64,000 nt of DNA. Source: Gleimia sp. 6138-11-ORH1. Lineage in GTDB: Bacteria > Actinomycetota > Actinomycetes > Actinomycetales > Actinomycetaceae. The notes under the pieces were generated by a model. That model saw only the letters and a program-made list of their open reading frames with translations. It was not told where the DNA came from and did no database searches. The DNA is taken from positions 62,001-126,000 of the forward strand of contig NZ_JANUXV010000004.1 of assembly GCF_024814355.1 (NCBI RefSeq). The letters are read 5' to 3'. Shown piece by piece: positions 37,588-45,922 of this stretch. A program made the position numbers and the translations under genes. The stretch's first letter is position 1. Each line of letters opens with the position of its first letter.

Positions 37588-38937
37588 TTACGCTCCGGCG
37601 GGAAGTAGGCGTTTTTTATTTGCCTGATCCAGGGCTGCTCCGATTAGTAAACCTATGAACGCAGGAACTATCCAGGCGAAGGGACTGTTACCTAACGGCA
37701 CGTACGCTCCATAAGTGTTTTCGTAGAATGTTGCGAAAGCTCTTGAGCCGAACATTTCTGATGCGTGTATGAGAGAGATTACGCCGGTCAGTAGGACCGA
37801 TAGCTTATAAGCCCACTGGAACTCTAATGAAAATACTACGTCGATTAGTGAAACAATAAATAGCACAATCATAATCGGATACAGTAAGAGATTTACTGGA
37901 AGCACCAGTTTCAAAATCAAAGCTAAGCTGACGTTCGCCAGTAGGTATGAGATGAGCAAGTGAACTCCCATTACCTGTGAGTATGGAACTTTCGGCAGCA
38001 GTTCATTGAAGTAAGTAACTGAAGCGGTCAGTAAACCAACCACCGTTGTTAAGCAGGCAAGCAGCACAATCGCTCCGAAGAATACTTGCCCGAAGTCTCC
38101 AAAAACTGCTACTGCCGATGAAGAGAGGATCTGTGGCCCGTCGGCAGTTCCCACTACGTTCGTGTGGTGTCCTACGTATGCTAAACCAAGATAGATGGTC
38201 CCCAGGGCGATTCCGGCGATAACCCCTACCATTGCTACGCCACTCATCAGTTCTTTCTTAGTTTTGTACCCGTGGCTGCGCAGCACACCTAAAATTAGAG
38301 CGCCGAATAATAGTGAGCCGTTTGCGTCCATAGTGTAATAGCCTTGCAATAGGCCCGTTTCAAAAGGTGCGGTAGCGTATTTATCTACTGCAGGATCGGT
38401 ACTACCAGGCTGGGAGATTAGGATCCCCACGATAAGGATTACCAGTAGGGTAAGCAAAGTTGGGGTAAGCCAAGTACCGATAATGTCGGTAAGTCTACCG
38501 GGGCGGAGCATTAAAGCAACTGCCATGCCGAAAAAGACCAGCATGTAAAGGGGCACAGTTAAAGCTGACTCCGCCGCTTGCGGGGAAATTTGCGCGATGA
38601 TTGGTTTTGCAGCCATTTCAAAGCTGACGGCTGCGACTCGAGGAATCGCGTAAAGTACGCCGGTTACAAGGAAAATAAATACGGTAAGCAGCAGTCCGGG
38701 GATTTTCCCAATCCGTTCAGTTACTCCACTAACCCCATTTTCTGAGGTGGCTAAAGCTACCAGGGCCAGGATTGGAATAATCACTGCGGTAATGAACATT
38801 CCGGCCATTGCGATGGGAAGGTTTACTCCCGCATCTGCACCTAACATTACTGGGAAAATTAGGTTTCCCGCTCCAAAGTACATGGCAAAAAGTGCCAGAC
38901 CGGTGACGACTATCATCGATAGTTTCTGTTTTGACAT
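37588..38937 (-). CDS. brnQ: Branched-chain amino acid:cation symporter
   Basis: A 449-residue LIVCS-family carrier with about 12 helices that imports leucine, isoleucine and valine with sodium or protons. The N-terminal block GLALFAMYFGAGNLIFPVMLG and LYAIPRVAAVSFEMA near 116 are diagnostic. The last residues LPAGA and the stop come from a palindromic half-site, so the C-terminus may have been reshaped by it. No attenuator was seen in the 91-nt leader before the methyltransferase gene. Confidence 0.93.
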   Translation of the reverse strand: MSKQKLSMIVVTGLALFAMYFGAGNLIFPVMLGADAGVNLPIAMAGMFITAVIIPILALVALATSENGVSGVTERIGKIPGLLLTVFIFLVTGVLYAIPRVAAVSFEMAAKPIIAQISPQAAESALTVPLYMLVFFGMAVALMLRPGRLTDIIGTWLTPTLLTLLVILIVGILISQPGSTDPAVDKYATAPFETGLLQGYYTMDANGSLLFGALILGVLRSHGYKTKKELMSGVAMVGVIAGIALGTIYLGLAYVGHHTNVVGTADGPQILSSSAVAVFGDFGQVFFGAIVLLACLTTVVGLLTASVTYFNELLPKVPYSQVMGVHLLISYLLANVSLALILKLVLPVNLLLYPIMIVLFIVSLIDVVFSLEFQWAYKLSVLLTGVISLIHASEMFGSRAFATFYENTYGAYVPLGNSPFAWIVPAFIGLLIGAALDQANKKRLLPAGA

Positions 38938-39028
38938 ATTTAGTCCCTATTTAATTGCACTAATTCCGGTAGTTGGCGAATTAGTTTTCTGAACTCATGA
39001 CTGTAGCAAACTTATTTAAAGTTTTCAC

Positions 39029-39907
39029 TCATTTATTGGCTATCCAGGTAAGAGTGTAATAAGGAATACTCACTTTCTGGGTGGGTGAGTAACCTAAATG
39101 CTCATATAGATACCAGCGCAGATTCTCTTGCATTCTAGCTTGGTACTGCGGTGTCGCCTTCAGGTAGGCGGAACGGGTTCGCGCTAATCCGATGATTTGT
39201 TCACAGCTTAACTGAGTCTGGAATTTCACCTGGTGGAGTTTTGGTTTTTTAAATAGTTCCTCAGATTTTCCTTGTGGATAGCTTCCCTGCCCCGCATGGT
39301 AGTTGGCAGTTAGTTCCGGAGGGCGCTCAGCAGTTTGCACGTCTCCAGATCGCATAATCCTGGCGAGGCGTTTCACCCAGGGTACGCTCACGTCTAACTG
39401 ATTGAAAATAATCGCTAGGTGTCCGCCTGCGCGCAGCACTCGAGCTGCTTCTTGCACGGTTTTTTCTACGTTCATCCAATGCCAGCACTGGGCGAAAACT
39501 AGAACATCTTGTGAAGCAGTTTCTAAACCGGTATTTTCACCACTTCCGCGTGTTACGCTCCAGTTGGAGAGGGTGGGGTGGGTTTGGGCTAGGTGAGTTT
39601 CACATTGAATGCGCATAGCTTCCGCGGGTTCAACCGCGACGATTTGCTTCACCAAGGGCGCAGCTTGGGCCGTGAAAATTCCGGTGCCCGCACCAATATC
39701 TGCGACTTCTAAAGAGGCTAGTTTTTCATGCTGTAGGTCGCTGATTTGCCAGTTAGTGCTGGTGGCGCCCTCGGGGATCTCTGTGTCACCAAGCAAAGCA
39801 GCCAGCACGCTACTAAAGGGGTAAGCGGGGCGAAGTTGCGCGTATTCGCCGGTGGCTAACTCGAATGCGTTGCGGGGCGCAGCTTGTGCCCAGGGATTTT
39901 CTTTCAC
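39029..39907 (-). CDS. Class I SAM-dependent methyltransferase
   Basis: A 292-residue protein. The SAM-binding motif I is VADIGAGTGIFTAQAA near residue 75, and VVAVEPAEAM-type motif II follows. FAQCWHWMNVEKTVQEAARVLRAGGHLAIIF resembles the UbiE/type-11 methyltransferases that act on small molecules. The substrate is unknown. Residues around 123 (WSVTRGS) are encoded by a diverged palindromic half-site at 39546-39562. It lies 22 nt upstream of brnQ's transcription direction and 22 nt after pulA. Confidence 0.85.
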   Translation of the reverse strand: MKENPWAQAAPRNAFELATGEYAQLRPAYPFSSVLAALLGDTEIPEGATSTNWQISDLQHEKLASLEVADIGAGTGIFTAQAAPLVKQIVAVEPAEAMRIQCETHLAQTHPTLSNWSVTRGSGENTGLETASQDVLVFAQCWHWMNVEKTVQEAARVLRAGGHLAIIFNQLDVSVPWVKRLARIMRSGDVQTAERPPELTANYHAGQGSYPQGKSEELFKKPKLHQVKFQTQLSCEQIIGLARTRSAYLKATPQYQARMQENLRWYLYEHLGYSPTQKVSIPYYTLTWIANK

Positions 39908-39929
39908 CCTTTGAGTCTACCCCGCATTT

Positions 39930-42641
39930 TCACGCGGCATAGAGCACCGCCACAGTTAGAGCCGGCAGCGTCAGCTTTGCCACGCCCTTTTCCCAGCGAG
40001 TCTCCTTCACCCGCTCATCCACCGGGGATTTTGCCTGCAGTTCGTGAAGCTTGAAATCAATACCCTGCAGATCCGGATAAGTATTCACAGTTTCGTGCGG
40101 TAGCGGGTTAATAGCTACCAGCAGATGCTGCATCCGCGGATCAACTTGCTTCCCAACCGTGTCATCAACGTGCATAGCAATCACTGGGGAAACGTAGCCC
40201 ACCCCCTGGTTGGGAAACTTAACTTTCTGGCAGATCAACTTGGCACTGCCCAAGCGCAAAAGGGGCAGAGCCGAGCGTAACTGCAGCAGTTCCAAAGCCA
40301 AGCCATGTGCTTTTTCGAGGGCGCTAGCAGACGCCACTAAAGCAGGATTACGTAAGAGGGGTCGCATCTTATCCCAATTGTGGTCTACCTGTTCATTGCG
40401 TTCCCACGCTGGCAGGCCCACTCCAAAATTGTGGCTTTGTTTTGTCCAGTCAATCGCGTTGAAATGGTCTCCTGAGTTATAGGAGTCTCGGTCTAATGAT
40501 TTTGAGCGCAGTAAATCTGTGCCACCATGCCAAAAAGCTGGAGCTTGCCCTAAAGTTACGGGTGCCAGTTGAATCAGGTTATAGCGAACTCGCTCTTCCA
40601 TTGGCGTAGCCTGGGGGAGTTTAATCACTGAAAGGTCGTAAAGTGTCTGATTATCGTGGGCATCTACGTAGTTAATTGTTTCAGCCGGTTCACTTGCGTA
40701 ACCTACTATTTGTCCAAAGTCTTTTAAGGTTTCCCCGGTTTTCAACCCTTGGCTGGTTTCCCACTGATAGGTTTTTAAGTTCCCTACCATTCCTAAGCGG
40801 ATCACGTCGGCTTTAGCTAAGAGCAGTGGTAGCTTACTTGCTTCAACTTGTGCTAACCCTGAGGCGTAACCGCGGGTGGGGTCAAAACCGGTGAAATGGT
40901 CTCCGATGATAGCGTCGCGGATCCGATCGTTAAAGGTACCTATTCCGGTTCCGTTTAACTGTCCTTGGGTAGCTTGATGAAAGCGCGCATTATCTGCTAC
41001 TTCCCCAAAATTCCAGCCTTCTCCATAAAGGTGAATGTGCTCTCCGGCAATCCCATCTTTAGCTTCGGTAAGCGAAGCTAACGCAGTTTTTACCGCTCGC
41101 ATATTTTCAGTGGAGTGGTGGCCCATTAGGTCGAAACGAAATCCGCTTATCTTATAGTGTTTAGCCCAGTGAACTACAGAATCAACCATGAGTTTTTCCA
41201 TCATGATGTGTTCGGTAGCTAAGTTGGCGCAGCAGGTGGAGGTTTCTACCAGACCGTCCTCGGAAAACCGATGATAGTAGCCGGGAACTATCCGGTCCAG
41301 GAGGGCTTTTTCGTGTTGCCCACTGCGGTAAAGGTGATTGTAAACTTGGTCGGCTACTACGCGTAAACCGTGTTGCCCTGTATTTGCCAGGGCTTGTACC
41401 AGGCTTCGGAATTCTTTAACTTTCCCAGCGCTACTACTATCGGTTGCGTAAGAGCCTTCGGGGACTTGATAGTGGTGGGGGTCGTATCCCCAGTTATACC
41501 CATCTGTATCCGCAACGGCTGCAACCGCAGCTTGCGGAGCGGGGGAAGCCGGGTCGGTGAAAGCTGGGATCTGCGGTTGTGTCTGCGTTTCTCTTGGTTT
41601 CGGTAACGAAGCGATGTCGTAGGTGGGGAGCAGGTGAATACTGTTTACTCCCGCATTTGCAAGACGGGTTAAGTGCTGCATTCCAGCTGAGTTGGGGAGG
41701 GTGAAAGCCCGGTAGGTGCCTCGCCAGCTTGCGGGTACGCTTTGGTCGTGGATCGAAAAGTCTCGCACGTGGAGTTCGTAGATCATCTGGTCTACGGCAC
41801 GCGGCAGAGTGGGAATTTTCAGCTGCTCCCATCCGGCTGGTTTTAGGTGTTCTGCTGTTAGGTCAAGGATTACGCTTCTGGTTGAGTTGTGGTTTAAACC
41901 CACCGAATACGGGTCAGTTACAAGGTTTGTAACTTCTTCGTTTAGTTGGGGTACAAAGACTTTAATTGCGTACCGGTAGGTGCAGTTTTTCCAGTTGGGG
42001 TTTCCAATGATTTTCCAGATTCCGGTTTCTGCTTCTAATTCCAGGGGGTATTCCGCGTAGTTTTTTGCGTTTGCTTCCGGCGTGTTTTCTGTGGGGCCGA
42101 GTTGGAGTTTTACTTCTGTGGCGGTGGGCGCCCAGATGCTGAGGGTGGGGGTTTCTTCGTTCCAGGTTATTCCGAGTGGTTTATTTTTTGCGTGGATGCC
42201 GTAGAGTGCGTCTATGATTCCGGGGATTTGGGTGCCGGTGAGTCCTAGGATTTTCCCGTTTTGTTGGGTGAGGACTTGGATTGCTTGGGTGAGGGCTTCA
42301 GTTCGGTTGAGTTTTGTGTCTGCGGGGATTTGGTAGATGGCGTGGTTTTGCAGGTGGGGCCACTTGGCGCGTTGGGTTTGGCTTAGGACGCTGGGAGTTA
42401 GTTTGATTAGCGTAGAGTTTTCGCCGGAAATATGTGTTTTTTCCAGTAGTTTTGCCACCTCGAGGGCGGTGGTGAGGGCTTTTTCGTTAATTAGGAGGTA
42501 GGTTTCAACACTGTCTGGTGGTTGATTTGCGAGTTGGTGTTTTGAGATAGCCAGGGTATCTGCGTCAATCCACTGGGCGCGAGCTAAGTTAAGTCCTGCC
42601 AAGGCAGGAGGGGTAGATTCCACGGCTTTTACTTTCTTCAT
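39930..42641 (-). CDS. pulA: Type I pullulanase (GH13)
   Basis: A 903-residue alpha-1,6-debranching enzyme. A variable N-terminal region (1-160) is followed by a CBM48 domain (TLSIWAPTATEVKLQLG near 188). The GH13 barrel begins with the pullulanase signature YNWGYDPHHY. Catalytic residues are D504 in GFRFDLMGHH, E541 in YGEGW and D663 in DAHDNQ. A beta-sandwich ends the protein. No signal peptide is visible, so it probably acts on intracellular glycogen or imported branched dextrins. Confidence 0.94.
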   Translation of the reverse strand: MKKVKAVESTPPALAGLNLARAQWIDADTLAISKHQLANQPPDSVETYLLINEKALTTALEVAKLLEKTHISGENSTLIKLTPSVLSQTQRAKWPHLQNHAIYQIPADTKLNRTEALTQAIQVLTQQNGKILGLTGTQIPGIIDALYGIHAKNKPLGITWNEETPTLSIWAPTATEVKLQLGPTENTPEANAKNYAEYPLELEAETGIWKIIGNPNWKNCTYRYAIKVFVPQLNEEVTNLVTDPYSVGLNHNSTRSVILDLTAEHLKPAGWEQLKIPTLPRAVDQMIYELHVRDFSIHDQSVPASWRGTYRAFTLPNSAGMQHLTRLANAGVNSIHLLPTYDIASLPKPRETQTQPQIPAFTDPASPAPQAAVAAVADTDGYNWGYDPHHYQVPEGSYATDSSSAGKVKEFRSLVQALANTGQHGLRVVADQVYNHLYRSGQHEKALLDRIVPGYYHRFSEDGLVETSTCCANLATEHIMMEKLMVDSVVHWAKHYKISGFRFDLMGHHSTENMRAVKTALASLTEAKDGIAGEHIHLYGEGWNFGEVADNARFHQATQGQLNGTGIGTFNDRIRDAIIGDHFTGFDPTRGYASGLAQVEASKLPLLLAKADVIRLGMVGNLKTYQWETSQGLKTGETLKDFGQIVGYASEPAETINYVDAHDNQTLYDLSVIKLPQATPMEERVRYNLIQLAPVTLGQAPAFWHGGTDLLRSKSLDRDSYNSGDHFNAIDWTKQSHNFGVGLPAWERNEQVDHNWDKMRPLLRNPALVASASALEKAHGLALELLQLRSALPLLRLGSAKLICQKVKFPNQGVGYVSPVIAMHVDDTVGKQVDPRMQHLLVAINPLPHETVNTYPDLQGIDFKLHELQAKSPVDERVKETRWEKGVAKLTLPALTVAVLYAA

Positions 42642-43376
42642 TTTAGGATTTCTTTTGTAAGCATATCTTTTGTTGTTTCCCAGTGTAAGCGCTATTGTCT
42701 TGCCACTTCTCCCCCACCCCGGGTTCCTCTTTCCTCGGAGCGTAACACGCCGAGTTCATATTCCCGTCTCATTTTGCGCTCCGGGCTTATTTTGCACGGA
42801 GCGTAATACGCCGAGCTAACGCCGTTTCACCTATTCACCGGAGCGTAACTCGCCGAGATTATGAAAACTTACTTGTGTTTATGTGCAGTTAAGTAGGTGC
42901 GGGAAGTTTTCTGTATCGTTTTTCTTCCACTAGGTGGGTTGCACGAATTCGGCGTGTTACGCTCCGCGGGGTGGGGTGCACGAATTCGGCGTGTTACGCT
43001 CCGCGGGGTTGGTTGCACGAATTCGGCGTGTTACGCTCCGCTAGGTGGGTTGCACGAATTCGGCGTGTTACGCTCCGCGGGGTTGGTTGCACGAATTCGG
43101 CGTGTTACGCTCCGCGGGGTGGGGTGCACGAATTCGGCGTGTTACGCTCCGCGGGGTGGGAGTGTGCTCAAGCGTGTCCTTAGACCTATTTAGAAAAGAT
43201 TTCCATGCGCTAATAGGTACTTACATAACGATGAGAAAAGCCTGAAATTTCAAGAAAAACTCAGGCTCAAAAGATACTTCAAGCCACAAGTGCTAACTTA
43301 TTGGCATCAAAATGCAGTTTTGTTACCAAAAACTGCTCAACACCGTTTATCAAAATCATATACAAAAGGACGTATC
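42642..43376. other. Long repeat-rich intergenic region pulA-lldP
   Basis: This 735-nt region holds arms at 42740-42752, 42801-42813 (GCGTAATACGCCG) and 42843-42855 (TCGCC subtype), then the six-unit tandem array. Between 43166 and 43370 there is a weak stem, AGCCTGA (43239-43245) with TCAGGCT (43261-43267), and the lldP ribosome site. Open frames across the array exist in several phases and are repeat artefacts. Confidence 0.8.
42930..43151. repeat. Six-unit 37-nt tandem array built from the palindromic-element arm
   Basis: Six copies of the 17-nt arm CGGCGTGTTACGCTCCG start at 42950, 42987, 43024, 43061, 43098 and 43135, exactly 37 nt apart and all in one orientation. The 20-nt spacers all end in TGCACGAATT and fall into three variants (starting CTAGGTGGGT, CGGGGTGGGG or CGGGGTTGGT), in the order 1-2-3-1-3-2. 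The regular period and shuffled spacers look like a variable-number tandem repeat. Confidence 0.95.
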
Positions 43377-45026
43377 TTGCTAGCAACGACGACGTTTACA
43401 GCAGGCAGTCACCTAATCGGCGACTCCCTCTTCCTTTCTGCTTTAGCAGGCCTACTGCCACTGGTAGTTTTCTTTGTACTCCTGGGAGTTTTCGGCGTGA
43501 AAACTCACTGGTGTGCGATCATTTCCCTGGGCGTTTCACTCCTAGTTGCTGTTTTAGGCTTCCAAATGCCCCTTACCTACGCACTTTTGGCAGGTACACA
43601 GGGGGCGGGACTTGGCTTCATGCCAATCCTTTACATCATCATCGCTGCCGTTTGGTTATACAACTTAACGGAACGTTCCGGACGCGCCGCTGATGTGCGC
43701 ACCGCCTTTAATATCGTAGGTAAAGGCGACCAACGAGTTTTAGCGCTGCTAATCGGTTTTTCTTTCTGCGGTCTTTTGGAAGGTTTAGCTGGCTTTGGCG
43801 CTCCTGTAGCGATTGTGGCAGCTATCTTAGTTACCGTAGGTTTTGAACCCATTAAAGCCGCAATGCTCACCATCGTGGGTAACGCGATTAACGTCGGTTA
43901 TGGGGCTATGGCTATTCCGGTTACTTCCGCCGCAAAATCGGTGGATCTGGAACCAACTGTTGTAGCTAGCTGGATGGGTCATATCACCCCCTTTATCGCT
44001 GCTTTTATTCCCCTGATTCTGCTGCTAATCGCTGACGGCGTTCGCGGTCTAAAACAGCTTTGGCCCGCTGCTCTTTTAGTAGGTGCAGTCACCGCTGGAG
44101 GTCACTACTGGGCAACGAACTATTTCTCTTACGAATTAACTGCGGTGATCTCCTCCCTGCTGGGCTTTGCTTCGATTGCTTTGCTGATGCAGATTTGGAC
44201 CCCAACTACTCCCGCTGATGTGCAAGCTGAACAGGCAAAAGGTTTAACTATTTCACGCGCCACTTTAGCGCTAATGCCCTACTGGCTGGTGGTAATTGTC
44301 TTTGGGGTAGCAAAACTATGGACTTTCGGAGTTGATTTGCCCGCTTTATTAAAGACCACTGACATTCGGTTCGGCTGGCCTGGCTTACACGGCAATTTGG
44401 TAACTGAAACTGGCGAACCTATTTCGGGAACTATCTTCACCTTGCAGACTTTAGCTTCTCCGGGAACACTAATCGTCTTTACCGCACTGATTGTGTCCTT
44501 GGTTTACGGTTTAACTTCCTCAGGTGGAAAGTTCCCCTTCAGTTTCACGCAGGGGCTTGGCCTGCTGTTCACCACGATTTACAGCTTGCGAATCGCTATC
44601 TTAACGATTGCTACCATCATGGCGTTGGCGTTCGTAATGAACTTCTCTGGGCAGACGGGCACGATCGGCTTGTGGATGGCTGGCGTGGGAACTACTTTCG
44701 TTTTCCTCTCTCCGATCCTGGGTTGGATTGGCACTGCTGTTACCGGTTCTGCTACTTCTGCTGGTGCGCTTTTCGCTAACTTGCAGTACACGGCGGCGGG
44801 ACAGATTGGCGCTGACCCGAACTTGCTGGTGGGCACGAACGCTGTGGGTGGCGGCCTCGGGAAGATTGTTTCCCCGCAGAACTTAGCGATTGCGTCCGGG
44901 GCGATTGGTAAAGAGGGTGCCGAGCCTGAGCTGCTGCGCAAAGCCGGCCCGATTTCGCTGGGCTTGCTGGTAGTGCTGTGTTTGCTGGTGGGGACTACTT
45001 CCCTACTTTTCCCGCTGGGCTCCTAG
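43377..45026 (+). CDS. L-lactate permease (LldP family)
   Basis: A 549-residue membrane protein with 12 or more helices of the LctP family, importing lactate with protons. Family blocks are GFSFCGLLEGLAGFGAPVAI near 125 and TGSATSAGALFANLQ, with VGGGLGKIVSPQNLAIASGA near 500. I place the start at TTG 43377 because AAAAGGA lies 6 nt upstream. An ATG at 43290 would add 29 non-hydrophobic, unfamiliar residues. It directly precedes lutABC, giving an import-plus-oxidation unit. Confidence 0.93.
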   Translation: MLATTTFTAGSHLIGDSLFLSALAGLLPLVVFFVLLGVFGVKTHWCAIISLGVSLLVAVLGFQMPLTYALLAGTQGAGLGFMPILYIIIAAVWLYNLTERSGRAADVRTAFNIVGKGDQRVLALLIGFSFCGLLEGLAGFGAPVAIVAAILVTVGFEPIKAAMLTIVGNAINVGYGAMAIPVTSAAKSVDLEPTVVASWMGHITPFIAAFIPLILLLIADGVRGLKQLWPAALLVGAVTAGGHYWATNYFSYELTAVISSLLGFASIALLMQIWTPTTPADVQAEQAKGLTISRATLALMPYWLVVIVFGVAKLWTFGVDLPALLKTTDIRFGWPGLHGNLVTETGEPISGTIFTLQTLASPGTLIVFTALIVSLVYGLTSSGGKFPFSFTQGLGLLFTTIYSLRIAILTIATIMALAFVMNFSGQTGTIGLWMAGVGTTFVFLSPILGWIGTAVTGSATSAGALFANLQYTAAGQIGADPNLLVGTNAVGGGLGKIVSPQNLAIASGAIGKEGAEPELLRKAGPISLGLLVVLCLLVGTTSLLFPLGS

Positions 45027-45133
45027 CTTTGGTTGAGTTTTCGGCGCTTTCCGAGGGCGTTGTTTGGAACTCTACTTTCATTTTTTCGTATTTATTTTTA
45101 GTTAGATTGTTTTAAGAGAAAGGATATTGACTC

Positions 45134-45922
45134 ATGAAAATTGCATTATTTGCAACCTGTATCTCTGATGTCATGTTTCCGCAGGCTCCGCAGGCAACTG
45201 TGCATTTGCTGCGCCGTTTGGGGCATGAAGTGGTATTTCCTGAGCAGCAAGGATGCTGCGGGCAAATGCACATTAACACGGGATACTATCCTGAAGCGAT
45301 GCCTTTGATTGAGAATCACGTGCGTACTTTTGAGCCAGTTTTAGATGGCGAGTGGGATGCGATTGTGGTTCCTTCGGGTTCTTGTACTGGTTCGCTGCGT
45401 CATCAGCAAGAGATTGTGGCTAAACAGCAGGGTAATGATCCTTTGGCACAAAAAGCGCGGGCAATTGCGGCGAAAACTTATGAGCTTTCAGAGTTTTTAG
45501 TAAACGTGTTGGGTACTGATGATGTGGGGGCTTATTTCCCTCACCGCGTTACCTATCATCCGACTTGCCACTCGATGCGGATTGCTAAGGTGGGGGATGC
45601 TCCTTACCGCCTGCTTAAGAATGTGGGTGGGATTGATTTTGTGGAGCTGCCGGAAGAGGAATCTTGCTGTGGTTTCGGAGGAACTTTCGCGTTAAAGAAC
45701 TCTGATGTTTCTACGGCTATGTTGGCTCAGAAAATGGCTAATGTTATTTCCACTAAGGCTGAGATTTTAGTTGCTGGTGACTATTCTTGTCTGATGCATA
45801 TTGGGGGCGGGTTGTCGCGGAATCGTTCGGGCGTGCGCGTTATGCATTTGGCTGAAGTTTTAGCGCCTACTCAGGACGAACCTTGGTTCCCACCGGAAAC
45901 GACTACGAAGGTTGGTGCATGA
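45134..45922 (+). CDS. lutA: Lactate utilisation protein A, Cys-rich Fe-S subunit
   Basis: A 262-residue protein with two CCG-type cysteine-rich domains: QQGCCGQMH with SGSCTGSLRH in the first, and HPTCHSMR with EESCCGFGGTFALK in the second. These bind non-canonical iron-sulfur clusters. With LutB and LutC it oxidises L-lactate to pyruvate at the membrane. The coding end overlaps lutB by 4 nt. An AAAGGA site precedes the ATG. Confidence 0.95.
   Translation: MKIALFATCISDVMFPQAPQATVHLLRRLGHEVVFPEQQGCCGQMHINTGYYPEAMPLIENHVRTFEPVLDGEWDAIVVPSGSCTGSLRHQQEIVAKQQGNDPLAQKARAIAAKTYELSEFLVNVLGTDDVGAYFPHRVTYHPTCHSMRIAKVGDAPYRLLKNVGGIDFVELPEEESCCGFGGTFALKNSDVSTAMLAQKMANVISTKAEILVAGDYSCLMHIGGGLSRNRSGVRVMHLAEVLAPTQDEPWFPPETTTKVGA

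Noticed and set aside
42930-43151. Possible CRISPR array
   Set aside because: The repeats are 17 nt and the 20-nt spacers come in only three near-identical types. No cas genes are near. It is a tandem repeat.
42897-43245. Three overlapping plus-strand open frames encoding repeated [11 protein letters not shown]-like peptides
   Set aside because: They are translations of the 37-nt array in shifting phases, have no ribosome sites, and the period is not a multiple of three. They reflect the DNA repeat, not a protein.
43239-43267. Stem AGCCTGA/TCAGGCT as an attenuator before lldP
   Set aside because: Only 7 bp with a 15-nt loop and no T-run or alternative pairing seen; too weak to call.
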